A DNA stretch of 64,000 nucleotides from Litoribacter populi (GTDB taxonomy: Bacteria > Bacteroidota > Bacteroidia > Cytophagales > Cyclobacteriaceae), in assembly GCF_007483685.1 (NCBI RefSeq), contig NZ_VMKN01000001.1, positions 3,528,471 through 3,592,470 of the forward strand. Reading direction: 5' to 3'. The position numbers and the translations under genes are program-made. Every line of letters begins with the position of its first letter. The first letter of the stretch is position 1. This document shows, piece by piece, positions 44,554 through 53,957 of this stretch. The notes below the pieces were generated by a model. That model ran no database searches, was not told the DNA's origin, and worked only from the letters and a program-made list of their open reading frames with translations.

Positions 44554-44605
44554 TTGATCTGAACTCAAATCAATTTTACTCTATTTTGATTTGAATTCAA
44601 ATCAA
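44554..44605. promoter_or_regulatory. Two tandem 20-bp palindromes
   Basis: TTGATTTGAATTCAAATCAA at 44586-44605 is a perfect 20-bp palindrome; 44554-44573 is the same with two changes that keep half-sites close. Centres are 32 bp apart, three helical turns, and lie 200 nt before the DAACS gene. They fit an operator pair, or may be a small repeat. Confidence 0.5.
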
Positions 44606-44689
44606 TTTTTATATACCCCAAAGGCCTGAAGACCCAAAGAATTTAGAGTGTAACAACTTTCTTTGCGCCCTCGCGCCTTGGTGGCTCTT

Positions 44690-44722
44690 CTGTCCTCCGT
44701 CTTCGGTCTTCGGTCTTTTCTC
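44690..44722. repeat. Family C repeat tract upstream of DAACS gene
   Basis: The words ctccgtcttcggtcttcgg in tandem recall 41548-41580 and 20264-20292. A further aggcgcaaag-like stretch lies at 44640-44690. Confidence 0.55.
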
Positions 44723-44792
44723 AACTTTTCCTTTCTCCCCTCCCCTACTTCCCTTATTTTTACCAATTCAGTAAAATCTATTATTTGACTTC

Positions 44793-45977
44793 ATGAAGAA
44801 AATAGGCCTTTTGCCCCGCCTGATCTTAGCCATCATTGTCGGTATCCTTATCGGCTCTTATCTCCCCGAAATGTTCACCGCCGTCCTTGCCACCTTCAAC
44901 GGCATCTTCGGAAACTTCCTCGGCTTTGCCATCCCACTCATCATCATCGGTTTTATCGTCCCTGGCATCGGTGACCTTGGAAGAGGGGCCGGCCGAACCC
45001 TCGGACTTACCGCATTGCTTGCCTATGGATTTACAGTTTTTTCGGGCTTGTTGACTTTTGGAGCTGGCTCAAGTATGTTCCAATACATCCTTACCCCGGG
45101 CTCACTTTCCATCGGAAACATGGACAATCCTGAAAATTCCTTGGTGGAACCGCTTTTTGTAGTGGAAATGGCACCTATTATGGGGGTGATGACAGCTTTG
45201 CTGATCGCTTTTACCTTAGGGATAGGCATAGCTGCCATTGAAGGCAACGGGCTTAAAAAGGTCATGAACGAGTTTCAGCAAATCATCACCAAGATGATCA
45301 CAGCCATCATCATCCCACTTCTTCCTTTCCATGTGATGGGAATATTCGCAAACATGGCCTTTGCAGGTCAGGTGGGTGAGATCATGGGAGTTTTCTTTAA
45401 AGTTTTTATCGTCATCATCCTCCTGCAGTTTACGGTCATTACCACCCAGTATTTTATCGCAGGAAGTATATCGAAAAGAAACCCTTTCACCATGATCCGC
45501 AACATGATGACAGCGTATTTTACAGCTTTGGGAACGCAATCCTCGGCGGCTACTATTCCCGTAACCTTAGAGCAAACCAAAAAGAACGGGGTTAGAGGCT
45601 TTGTTGCTGACTTTGTGGTACCGCTTTGTGCCACCATTCACCTGTCGGGCTCCACCATCACCATCACAGCCTGCGCCCTAGCCATCATGGTAGTCAACGG
45701 TATGGACGTGCAGCTAATGGATTTTCTTCCGTTTATATTGGCATTGGGCGTGACCATGATTGCTGCACCTGGAGTACCTGGTGGCGCAGTAATGGCAGCT
45801 TTGGGATTGCTACAGACCATGCTGGGCTTCAATGACGTATTGATTTCCCTCATGATCGCCCTCTACCTAGCCCAAGACAGCTTCGGCACAGCCACCAACA
45901 TCACTGGCGACGGGGCCATAGCAGTCATCATGGATAAGCTGACGAAAAAGGAGAAAAAAGAGGCTGTGGCGGCGTAA
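44793..45977 (+). CDS. DAACS family dicarboxylate/amino acid:cation symporter
   Basis: The 394-residue protein has about eight membrane helices and the two re-entrant hairpins of DAACS transporters: a Ser-rich motif GTQSSAATIPVTLEQT (near residue 245-260), the HLSGSTITITACALAI helix and APGVPGGAVMA. Members import glutamate, aspartate or C4-dicarboxylates with Na+ or H+. Substrate is not decidable here. Length is a little short of the 420-430 usual but all core motifs are present. It is followed at once by a family A repeat. Confidence 0.93.
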   Translation: MKKIGLLPRLILAIIVGILIGSYLPEMFTAVLATFNGIFGNFLGFAIPLIIIGFIVPGIGDLGRGAGRTLGLTALLAYGFTVFSGLLTFGAGSSMFQYILTPGSLSIGNMDNPENSLVEPLFVVEMAPIMGVMTALLIAFTLGIGIAAIEGNGLKKVMNEFQQIITKMITAIIIPLLPFHVMGIFANMAFAGQVGEIMGVFFKVFIVIILLQFTVITTQYFIAGSISKRNPFTMIRNMMTAYFTALGTQSSAATIPVTLEQTKKNGVRGFVADFVVPLCATIHLSGSTITITACALAIMVVNGMDVQLMDFLPFILALGVTMIAAPGVPGGAVMAALGLLQTMLGFNDVLISLMIALYLAQDSFGTATNITGDGAIAVIMDKLTKKEKKEAVAA

Positions 45978-45979
45978 AA

Positions 45980-46035
45980 TGGGACACAGAGTTAAAGGAG
46001 TTTAAAAAGAGTTCCACAGAGCCTCTCCTACGAAA
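45980..46035. repeat. Family A repeat after DAACS gene
   Basis: The element begins with atgggacacagagttaaagg at the third base after the DAACS stop and includes agttccacagagcctc. This copy is in the opposite orientation to the copy at 46140-46195. Confidence 0.75.
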
Positions 46036-46074
46036 AAAAATTGGACGACCTGACCAAATATGCTACAATAGCAA

Positions 46075-46113
46075 AAAAGAAGTCGCACAAAAAAACTTTG
46101 TGCGACTTCTTTT
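46075..46113. terminator. Bidirectional terminator
   Basis: A perfect 17-bp stem (46075-46091 with 46097-46113) with a 5-nt loop and flanking A/T tracts, between the converging DAACS and M24 peptidase genes. Confidence 0.85.
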
Positions 46114-46139
46114 TACTTCCGGGACTTAGTGGCCTGGAC

Positions 46140-46195
46140 TTAGGCTTCTGCGAAACTCAATTAAAACTCTGCGAAACTCCGTGTCCCCTTGTAGA
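46140..46195. repeat. Family A repeat abutting M24 peptidase stop
   Basis: It contains cttctgcgaaactcaatt and gcgaaactccgtgtcccctt and ends right at the peptidase stop codon (46196). Confidence 0.75.
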
Positions 46196-47485
46196 TTATC
46201 GATTCATCAAATCCTCGATCTCCTCAGCCTCGATCGGGATGTTGCGCATGAGATCAAAGAATCCATCTTCCTCTATCACAATATCATTTTCCAAACGGAT
46301 CCCTAGGCCTTCCTCTTGGATGTAAATACCCGGCTCCACGGTGAACACCATTCCTGGACGGATCGGCTCATACATGGTTCCAACGTCGTGCACATCCAAA
46401 CCAATATGATGACTGGTCCCGTGCATAAAGTACTTTTTATAAAGTGGCTGCTTTGGATCCTGATTTTGAACATCAGTTTTATCCAACAAACCAAGACCTA
46501 TCAACTCACTTTCCATGATTCTTCCCACTTCCTTGTGGTAATCCTGAATATTGGTACCTGGTTTTAAGATATCGAAAGCTCCACGTTGAACCCGCAAAAC
46601 GGCATCATAAACCTGGCGCTGCCTCTGTGTAAACCTACCGTTAACCGGTATGGTACGGCTCATGTCTGCATTGTAATTTCCATATTCAGCGCCAACATCA
46701 AAAAGAATCAAGTCACCATCATTACAAGGGCGGCTGTTCTCGATATAATGCAAAACGCAGGCATTGGCACCAGAGGCGATGATTGGCGTATAGGCAAATC
46801 CTCTGCTGCCATTACGCAAAAATTCATGCATAAACTCCGCTTCAATCTCATACTCTTTCACACCTGGTTTCACAAATTGAAGCACTCTTCTAAAAGCCTT
46901 TTCCGTGATATCGCAAGCAACCTGCAACTGGGTAATTTCAAGATCTTCCTTGATTGCTCTTAGCTGATGCATAAGCGGTGCAGCCCTATGATAATTATGG
47001 AGAGGAAACTTCTCCTTAATCATTTTCATCTGTCGGGCATCGCGACTTTCTACCTGTGCAGAAGCCCTTAGATGCTCATTGGTGTTAAGGTAAATGTTTT
47101 CCGACAAAGCAGCCAAGGTATTAACCACCCCATCGAAATTCTCTACCCATTGGATATTCTTGATACCCGAAGCTTCAAAAGCCTCATCTTTGGTATACTT
47201 ATGCCCTTCCCAGACAGCAATATGCTCATTGGTCTCTCTGATAAAAAGGATCTCCCTCATGTCCTCATTGGGGAAATCTGGGCAAATAACTAATACGGTC
47301 TCCTCTTGATCGATTCCGCTGAGGTAAAAAAGATCGTTATTTTGTCTGAACGGCATAGTCCCGTCAGCATTGGTGGGCAGGATGTCATTGGCGTGAAAAA
47401 TAGCCAAGGAATTAGGCTTAAGCATGTCCACCAGCTTTTCCCGGTTCCGGATATATAAAGATTTGTCTAAAGGACGGTATCTCAT
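46196..47485 (-). CDS. M24 family aminopeptidase P-like protein
   Basis: The 429-residue protein has an AMP_N domain (about 1-130) and a pita-bread M24 domain with all metal ligands: DVGAEYGNYNADMSRTIPV (two Asp), HGTSHHIGLDVHD (His), VFTVEPGIYI (Glu) and IRLENDIVI (Glu). It should remove N-terminal residues before Pro as a Mn-dependent Xaa-Pro aminopeptidase. The frame is open to 47620, but ATG 47485 (MRYRPLDKSLYIRNR) gives the family start; the extra 45 codons overlap the divergent promoter region. Confidence 0.93.
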   Translation of the reverse strand: MRYRPLDKSLYIRNREKLVDMLKPNSLAIFHANDILPTNADGTMPFRQNNDLFYLSGIDQEETVLVICPDFPNEDMREILFIRETNEHIAVWEGHKYTKDEAFEASGIKNIQWVENFDGVVNTLAALSENIYLNTNEHLRASAQVESRDARQMKMIKEKFPLHNYHRAAPLMHQLRAIKEDLEITQLQVACDITEKAFRRVLQFVKPGVKEYEIEAEFMHEFLRNGSRGFAYTPIIASGANACVLHYIENSRPCNDGDLILFDVGAEYGNYNADMSRTIPVNGRFTQRQRQVYDAVLRVQRGAFDILKPGTNIQDYHKEVGRIMESELIGLGLLDKTDVQNQDPKQPLYKKYFMHGTSHHIGLDVHDVGTMYEPIRPGMVFTVEPGIYIQEEGLGIRLENDIVIEEDGFFDLMRNIPIEAEEIEDLMNR

Positions 47486-47578
47486 AAATGTTGGTTTTAA
47501 GTTTTTAGCTTTGTCACAAGGACAAAAACCTGATTTCAATCTAAATTCTAAATTAGAAAATATCCCGCGAAAGTCTGT

Positions 47579-47586
47579 TATTTTTG
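47579..47586 (+). promoter_or_regulatory. M16 operon -7 box (TATTTTTG)
   Basis: TATTTTTG at 47579-47586 includes the TTG from which the open frame begins, so translation must start at the ATG at 47614. The leader would be short. A clear -33 partner was not found. Confidence 0.6.
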
Positions 47587-47613
47587 TACATTGATCGCGG
47601 TAAGAAGTACAAA

Positions 47614-48843
47614 ATGTCATATAATATAAAAGAATTGCCCAACGGCATCCGAATAGTTCATCAACAAGTCACCTACACTAGATTAATTCATTGTGGGTTT
47701 GTGTTGGACATCGGGAGTCGGGACGAAACTAAGGAGCAGGAAGGAATTGCCCATTTCTGGGAACACATGGCCTTCAAGGGCACCAAGAAGCGTAAAGCCT
47801 TTCATATTCTCAATCGTCTGGACTCTGTGGGCGGGGAGCTCAATGCCTATACCACCAAGGAGAAGATTTGCTTTTACAGCACTATTTTAAAGGAGCATTT
47901 CAACAAAGCTGCTGAGTTGCTTTGTGACATCACATTCAACAGCGTTTTTCCGGAAAAGCAGATTGAGCGGGAAAGACATGTAATCCTAGAGGAAATGGCC
48001 ATGTATCGGGACAGTCCGGAAGATGCCATTCAAGATGATTTTGATGCACAGATTTTCGAAAACCATGCTTTGGGCAGAAATATTTTAGGTAGAGAAGAAA
48101 CTGTAAGCTCATTTACCCAACAGGACTTCTTTGATTTTCTGGCCACCAGATTGGATACCTCCCGGATAATTTTTTCCGTGGTAGGCAATATTAGTTTTTC
48201 CAAAGTAATCAAGCAGGTAGAAAAATACCTTTTGGAAATCCCCATCAAAAAGCGACTTTACGAAAGGAGTTCTTTCTCCACCTATCAGCCAACTGTGAAA
48301 ACTGTAAAAAAGGACATATCACAGTCGCTTTACGCCATTGGCAAACCTTCACTGGATCTATACCATACGGACCGATTCAAGCTTCACCTTCTCAATAATA
48401 TCTTGGGAGGACCAAGTATGAATAGCCGTTTGAATTTGGCCCTTCGGGAAAAACATGGCTATGTGTATGCCGTGGAAAGCACCTATCAGGCTTATACGGA
48501 CACAGGGTTTTTGGGAATATTTTATGGTACGGAACCCAAAAATGCCAATCGAGCCAAAAAGTTGGTCTTGAAGGAAATGGAAAAACTCAGAAACCAAAAA
48601 CTGGGCACCATGCAGCTTCACATGGCCAAAGAACAGGCTATTGGGCAAATGGCCATGGCAGAAGAAAACCATGCGGCCCTAATGTTAGTCTTGGGAAAAA
48701 CCTTGCTGGATAAAGGCAAAATTGATGACTTGGACACCATTTTCAACATCATTCAAAAAACCACCGCCGAAGAGCTTCAGGAGTTGGCTGTAGAACAGTT
48801 GGCCCCAGAGGAATTCAGTTACCTTACTTATTTACCAAAATAA
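47614..48843 (+). CDS. M16 family zinc peptidase
   Basis: The 409-residue protein carries the inverted zinc motif HFWEH (in GIAHFWEHMAFKGTKKRK) with the distal Glu in NKAAELLCDI, so it is catalytically complete rather than the inactive partner type. The usual HFLEH is changed to HFWEH. The C-terminal half has the second M16 domain with LNNILGGPSMNSRLNLALREKHGYVYAVES. It begins a plus-strand run with an O-methyltransferase (5-nt gap) and a LysM protein (4-nt gap). Members act as processing or peptide-degrading proteases; its substrate is unknown. Confidence 0.92.
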   Translation: MSYNIKELPNGIRIVHQQVTYTRLIHCGFVLDIGSRDETKEQEGIAHFWEHMAFKGTKKRKAFHILNRLDSVGGELNAYTTKEKICFYSTILKEHFNKAAELLCDITFNSVFPEKQIERERHVILEEMAMYRDSPEDAIQDDFDAQIFENHALGRNILGREETVSSFTQQDFFDFLATRLDTSRIIFSVVGNISFSKVIKQVEKYLLEIPIKKRLYERSSFSTYQPTVKTVKKDISQSLYAIGKPSLDLYHTDRFKLHLLNNILGGPSMNSRLNLALREKHGYVYAVESTYQAYTDTGFLGIFYGTEPKNANRAKKLVLKEMEKLRNQKLGTMQLHMAKEQAIGQMAMAEENHAALMLVLGKTLLDKGKIDDLDTIFNIIQKTTAEELQELAVEQLAPEEFSYLTYLPK

Positions 48844-48848
48844 AAATC

Positions 48849-49493
48849 ATGGAGTTTATCAGCCCAGAATTGCTGGCCTACTGCCAGGACCATACTTCAC
48901 CCGAGGACGAAATTTTAAAGCACATTGATAGGGAAACCCATGCCCGAGTATTGATGCCTAGAATGCTTTCCGGGCAACTTCAGGGAAAAACCTTAGAACT
49001 TTTCACTAAAATGCTCAATCCCAGCGTTATTCTGGAAATCGGCACCTATACAGGCTATTCCGCCGTATGTATGGCTAGAGGTTTGTCGGAAAAAGGCAAA
49101 TTGATAACTTTAGACATCAATGATGAACTGGAGGAAATGGTCCGCGGCTTTTTTGAAAAGGCTGGTCTTACTGACAAGATAGATTTTCAATTAGGCAATG
49201 CACTCGAACTGATTCCTCAGCTTGAAGGAAATTTTGACATGGTCTTCATAGATGCCGACAAGATAAATTATGGCCTATATTATGATTTAGTCATTGACAG
49301 GATGAACAAGGGAGGCATTATTTTAGCCGATAATGTTTTATGGTCAGGAAAAATATTGGGTAACACGGGTAAAAAGATTGATAAGGATACCCAAGCCCTA
49401 ATAAATTTTAATAAAATGGTCCAAGCAGACCCCAGAGTGGAAAACGTACTTTTGCCCATACGTGATGGTATCATGATGGCCAGAAAACTTTAA
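48849..49493 (+). CDS. Class I O-methyltransferase (catechol type)
   Basis: The 214-residue protein matches the COMT-like family: SAM-binding EIGTYTGYSAVCMA (near residue 60), DMVFIDADKINYGLYYD with the metal-binding Asp, and IILADNVLWSGKI. It uses SAM and Mg2+ to methylate hydroxyl groups of small molecules. Its real substrate is unknown. It is sandwiched between the M16 peptidase and the LysM transglycosylase with gaps of 5 and 4 nt, which implies one transcript. Confidence 0.92.
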   Translation: MEFISPELLAYCQDHTSPEDEILKHIDRETHARVLMPRMLSGQLQGKTLELFTKMLNPSVILEIGTYTGYSAVCMARGLSEKGKLITLDINDELEEMVRGFFEKAGLTDKIDFQLGNALELIPQLEGNFDMVFIDADKINYGLYYDLVIDRMNKGGIILADNVLWSGKILGNTGKKIDKDTQALINFNKMVQADPRVENVLLPIRDGIMMARKL

Positions 49494-49497
49494 TATT

Positions 49498-51081
49498 ATG
49501 AGAGTAAGACTTTTACTTTTTGCCCTAATCCTTTTCAGTCAATTGGCTTTTGCCCAAACCCCACAGGTTCCCCGGGAGATCAAGTTTGCCGACATGACGC
49601 TGCGCCTGAATGCCCATGCTCAGCGGGAAATCCAACAGGATGTTGACGCTCTTTATAGGAGTCAACATTATTTTCAAATGAAGCTGGATAGGGTAAACCT
49701 ATATATGCCTACAATTGAGAGAGTTTTGAGGGAAGAAGGCGTGCCCATGGATGTAAAATATATGGTCATCCAAGAAAGTAGCTTGATACCCGATGCAGTT
49801 TCTACTTCAAATGCTGTAGGGTTTTGGCAATTTAAAAAGGGAACGGCAGAAGAGGTTTTTTTAAGAGTTGACAACCAGATTGATGAAAGAAAAAATGTGG
49901 TCAGTTCCACCCGTGGGGCAGCTAGATATTTGAAAAAACATCATGGTCACCTAGACAACTGGATGACTACGGTGGTGTCCTACTTAATGGGGCTTGGAGG
50001 GGCCAAAGGTTATTACGGCACTTCTATGCATGGAAAAAAGGTTGTGGACATCGATAAAAACACGCATTGGTACTTTAAAAAATTCCTGGCCCATAAAATA
50101 GCTTTTGAGAATCAAGTAGGCAAACTTGTAAGCAACGGAACTTACCTAGAAGAATTTAGAGTAAACGGTCCTACAGATTTCAGCACCGTAGCCAGACAAC
50201 TTGGAGTAACTGAAGCACACCTTAAAGAATATAATAAGTGGGCGACCAGTGGGAAAATCCCAGGGGACAGAACATATACCGTGGTTTACGTCCGCGATGG
50301 TAGTACACCTCCTAGACCGGCCTTGGCAAGCAATCAGGGACAAACAGATGTGGACATTTACCGAAACAACCAAAGCGCCTATCCAAGGGTAACCGGCAAC
50401 ACAAACAAAGCTACCCAGCCAGGCCAGATCAAAGTCAACAACATCAAAGCTGTACAAGCTGCTCAGAATTCCAGCATTGAAGCATTTGCAGACCGAATCG
50501 GTAAAAGAGAGCGGAAAATTAGGCGTGTGAATGATCTTAAGAAGAGGGATCGTATTGAAGCTGGTTCCTATTATTACACAAAGAGGAAAAAATCAAAAGC
50601 TAAGCATGCTGAAGAGCACGTAGTAAAAGCAGGTGAAACCTTATGGGAAATATCTCAGATGCATGGCATCAGACTAAATTCCTTGAAAGCAAAAAACAGA
50701 ATATCCAGAGATAAGGATTTGAAACCTGGGATGGTTTTAAAACTGCAAGACTACAGAAAAAGAAACGAGGATATCCGAATCGTACGGCCTGCCTCCCCTC
50801 CCCCCCAGAATCCTCCTGCAAGGCATGTGGCTCAACAACAAACTCAGCAGGCACCGCCACAGCAAAGTGCACCAAACCATACAGCACCTGCTTCCCAAAC
50901 TCAGCCAGTCAAGCCGGCTGAATCAAGGTCAAGCACAACTGTTCATAAGGTTACAGCGGGCGAAACGCTTTTTGCTATTAGCCGAAAATATGAAGTAACA
51001 GTTGACGAATTAAGAAACTGGAATAATCTTGGACCCGAAAGCATTTTGAGTATTGGTCAGGATTTAATCATAAGAAAGTAA
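49498..51081 (+). CDS. MltD-like lytic transglycosylase with two LysM domains
   Basis: A signal peptide (residues 1-20) precedes a GH23 SLT domain with catalytic Glu93 in VIQESSLIPDAVS and the GFWQFKKGTA motif. The central part (about 225-370) is Asn/Lys-rich, and two LysM domains lie at about 376-420 (VVKAGETLWEIS) and 483-527 (KVTAGETLFAIS), joined by a Pro/Gln/Ala-rich linker. It cleaves peptidoglycan with anhydro-muramyl products. The C7 tract in the linker is in frame and needs no frameshift. It ends 31 nt before a DUF3078 gene. Confidence 0.93.
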   Translation: MRVRLLLFALILFSQLAFAQTPQVPREIKFADMTLRLNAHAQREIQQDVDALYRSQHYFQMKLDRVNLYMPTIERVLREEGVPMDVKYMVIQESSLIPDAVSTSNAVGFWQFKKGTAEEVFLRVDNQIDERKNVVSSTRGAARYLKKHHGHLDNWMTTVVSYLMGLGGAKGYYGTSMHGKKVVDIDKNTHWYFKKFLAHKIAFENQVGKLVSNGTYLEEFRVNGPTDFSTVARQLGVTEAHLKEYNKWATSGKIPGDRTYTVVYVRDGSTPPRPALASNQGQTDVDIYRNNQSAYPRVTGNTNKATQPGQIKVNNIKAVQAAQNSSIEAFADRIGKRERKIRRVNDLKKRDRIEAGSYYYTKRKKSKAKHAEEHVVKAGETLWEISQMHGIRLNSLKAKNRISRDKDLKPGMVLKLQDYRKRNEDIRIVRPASPPPQNPPARHVAQQQTQQAPPQQSAPNHTAPASQTQPVKPAESRSSTTVHKVTAGETLFAISRKYEVTVDELRNWNNLGPESILSIGQDLIIRK

Positions 51082-51089
51082 TAACTTTG
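51082..51089 (+). promoter_or_regulatory. -7 box TAACTTTG upstream of DUF3078 gene
   Basis: TAACTTTG begins at the base after the LysM gene stop. Its distance to the TTG at 51113 supports a very short leader and the TTG start. Confidence 0.55.
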
Positions 51090-51112
51090 CCTCGCAAACC
51101 AACTATTGAACC

Positions 51113-52123
51113 TTGACGCATATTGATCATAAGATTTTGGGAAAAGCCTTTGGAGTATTGGTTTTCCTGATGCTTTTGGGCACACAAGTAGCCTGGGCGC
51201 AGGATGTTATAAAGGCTGATACAGTTTTTATCGACGGAGACACCCTTGTAGTATTGGGGGATTCATTGATCGTAACCCCGGAGGAGAAGCCTGTTTACTG
51301 GCAACAGGGGGGAAACTTCAACCTAAGCGTACAGCAAGTAAGTCTTACTAATTGGGCTGCTGGGGGGCAAAGTTCTTTGGCGCTCAATACTGGCCTTACC
51401 CTTTTTGCCAATTATGAAAAGGATGATCGGATTTGGGATACTAAGCTTACGATCAACTATGGCTTTATGCGGCAATCTGACCGGGCATTTGCAACAAGAA
51501 AAACTAACGACAATTTCGTATTCATAAGTAAATATGGTCGAGAACTAACACCGAAGCTATATCTTTCTACCCAGATCGATGCAAGGACCCAATTATTGAA
51601 AGGTTACCGTTATTTTAGACCAGCCGGCTCGGAACGGGAACAACGAAATGTCATTTCAGATCTATTAAGCCCTGGTTACATCCAATCTTCCACGGGTCTG
51701 AATTATCAAAAGACCTTCAGGGAGAAAGATAGGTTTTCTGCCATCATTTCCCCATTCACTGGCCGTTTTACGGTGGTATTGGATGATTCTTTGAGTAGAG
51801 CAGGAGCTTTTGGGGTTATTCCCGGGGAGCGGGTCAGAGCCGAAGCTGGTATTTCTATAAGTTCTTCAACCAATTTGACGTTGATGGAAAATGTCAATTG
51901 GAGAGCAGATCTCAACCTCTTTTCCAATTATGAAACCCTGGGCAACACCGTGGTCAATTTCAACTCCATCCTTTCCATGAGGGTAAACAGGTTTATCACC
52001 ACCCGAATAGAAACTGTTCTTATTTACGATGAGAATGTATTTATCGAAATGGAAGACGGTACCTCCTCCAGAGCAATTCAGTTGCAGAACTTGATAAATT
52101 TCGGGATTGGAATAGATTTTTAA
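51113..52123 (+). CDS. DUF3078 domain outer-membrane-associated protein
   Basis: The 336-residue protein has a signal peptide (residues 8-29) and a DUF3078 beta-rich region with QQVSLTNWAAGGQSSLALNTGLTLFANYEKDDRIWDTKLTINYGF, which is the family signature, and ends in an amphipathic strand (LQNLINFGIGIDF) typical of outer-membrane barrels. The role is unknown. I use the TTG at 51113: no earlier start fits, and the promoter box is only 24 nt upstream. A start at the later TTG (codon 9) is also possible. Confidence 0.83.
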   Translation: MTHIDHKILGKAFGVLVFLMLLGTQVAWAQDVIKADTVFIDGDTLVVLGDSLIVTPEEKPVYWQQGGNFNLSVQQVSLTNWAAGGQSSLALNTGLTLFANYEKDDRIWDTKLTINYGFMRQSDRAFATRKTNDNFVFISKYGRELTPKLYLSTQIDARTQLLKGYRYFRPAGSEREQRNVISDLLSPGYIQSSTGLNYQKTFREKDRFSAIISPFTGRFTVVLDDSLSRAGAFGVIPGERVRAEAGISISSSTNLTLMENVNWRADLNLFSNYETLGNTVVNFNSILSMRVNRFITTRIETVLIYDENVFIEMEDGTSSRAIQLQNLINFGIGIDF

Positions 52124-52161
52124 GTGGAGAAATCTGTGGTGAACGTTGAACCCTAAAATTT

Positions 52162-53870
52162 CTAAAAATCAGTCTCCAACCCAAATCTTTTTTGCAACTC
52201 CTTCAAAGCTGGCGATTTTTCTCTTAAGTAATTAAGCTTGTCCGTAGAGGTGTAAAGCTTTGAGCCGGAACTCGCTGCGTCCTCTTTGATTTCTGAAAAT
52301 ACATCCACTTTGTAATTTTGAAGTCTTCTTCTCAATAGTCCAGTTAGCTCTGGCTTTACTTTTTGAAAGATATCATTTTGAAGATCTCCACTCAGCAAGA
52401 AAGTAACCTCCTCATCAATTAACTGCAACGGTTGCTTAAGCACCGCCACCTCCATGGACTTCCCACTTTGCTTATATTCTTCTATGATATCATTGACCAC
52501 TCCCTGTAAGGTGGGTTTATCAAATGGGTTCCGAAGATTCGATGAGTCTTGAACGGTTGTTTCCGTCTTAGTGGTCTTGACCTCTACGGGTCGATCCTTA
52601 ATAGTCTGCTGTACGGCAGAAAGGCTCGTAGGAATGGCAATAGTTTTCTTTACCTGGGCTTTGTTTCCGGTAGGTTGAGTATCTGTTACGGGCTTGGATG
52701 CAGTGCTTGGAGCTGATTTACTCAGTCTTTTTTTTTTGCGTCTTCCTGTGCCACTGCTGCCAAATTAATTGCCTGAGGCAATTTGGCCAACTTCATCAGG
52801 GCTAATTCAACGTGCAAACGTTGGTTTTTGCTAGACTTATAATGAATGTCGCACTGGTTCAACACATTCAAGGCTGAAAGGATAAAAGAAAGATTTGCAG
52901 CAGCACTTTGCTGAACATAGCGTTCTTGTGCACTTTCTGAAACCTGCAGTAAGGTTACTGTCGCTGGGTCTTTGCAGACCATCAAATTTCTAAAATGCTC
53001 GCTTAGACCTACAATAAAATTGTGACCGTCAAAGCCTTTTTTCAGAATTTCATTGAAAATTAAAAGCGTCTCGGAAATACTTTCATTCAACAAAGCATCC
53101 GTCACCTTGAAATAATAATCGTAATCAAGGATATGGAGATTGTCGATCGTCTCCTGGTAGGTCAATTTATTACCTGCCGAATAAGTTACTATAAGGTCAA
53201 AAATTGACAAGGCATCCCGAAGGGCACCATCGGCTTTTGTTGCGATCAATCTCAAGGCCTCTTCTTCATAATCAATCGATTCTTCAGAAGCAATATACTT
53301 GAGATGCTCACCTATATCCTGAATCTGAATCCTGTTAAAGTCAAAAATCTGACATCTAGAAAGGATGGTAGGGATAATTTTATGCTTTTCTGTAGTAGCC
53401 AAAATGAAAATGGCATACTTTGGCGGTTCTTCTAGGGTTTTCAAAAACGCATTGAAAGCCGCTGTGGAAAGCATGTGAACCTCATCAATGATGTAGATCT
53501 TGTAATTGCCTTTTTGAGGCGCATAGCGGACCTGCTCCACAAGATTACGAATATCCTCCACAGAGTTGTTAGAGGCAGCATCGAGCTCGTGAACATTAAA
53601 TGAGGCGCTAGAATTGAATGCTTTACAAGAGTCGCATTCATTACAGGCTTCAAAATCAGAAGTGATGCTTTCGCAGTTGATAGTTTTGGCCAAAATACGG
53701 GCACACGTAGTCTTGCCCACCCCTCTTGGACCACAAAACAAGAAAGCTTGCGCTAAATGATTGTTTTTGATCGCATTTTTGAGAGTGGTCGTGATGTGCT
53801 GTTGTCCGACTACACTTTTAAAATTGGAAGGCCTATATTTTCTGGCAGAAACTACGAAATTTTCCATCAC
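52162..53870 (-). CDS. dnaX: DNA polymerase III subunit gamma/tau, with programmed -1 slippage site
   Basis: The zero-frame product (53870 to 52722) is 382 residues: Walker A GPRGVGKTT (about 47-55), a Cys4 zinc module (Cys66, 76, 79, 82), DEVHMLS and the lid and collar domains, so it equals gamma. It ends GCA-AAA-AAA-AAA-GAC-TGA. Reading -1 from the A10 run gives an open frame through a Lys/Thr/Ser/Pro/Val linker into the domain ending at 52162, a 569-residue tau. Both forms load the sliding clamp; tau also binds polymerase and helicase. Mechanism (transcript slippage or ribosomal frameshift) is not shown by sequence. Confidence 0.93.
52728..52737 (-). promoter_or_regulatory. A10 slippery site in dnaX
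   Basis: Ten A residues on the minus strand (ten T on plus, 52728-52737) are followed by GACTGA, so the stop of the zero frame is the second codon after the run. An extra A in the mRNA, or -1 ribosome slippage, joins the two frames. No strong downstream stem was found. Confidence 0.75.
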
Positions 53871-53957
53871 CGCAAGATATAAAATTATTCTAATACAGGG
53901 ACCAAAGAATTTTAAATTCCTACCCTTTAACTCATACTTACCTGATTGTCTGCCTGT

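Noticed and set aside
50760-50830. Phase-variable C7 tract in the LysM protein.
   Set aside because: The frame is intact through the tract and seven C residues alone are weak evidence; no off-phase products suggested.
52162-52500. A separate 112-residue gene downstream of dnaX.
   Set aside because: It is the in-frame end of tau: the -1 frame from the A10 run is open through to it, so the GTG at 52500 is internal.
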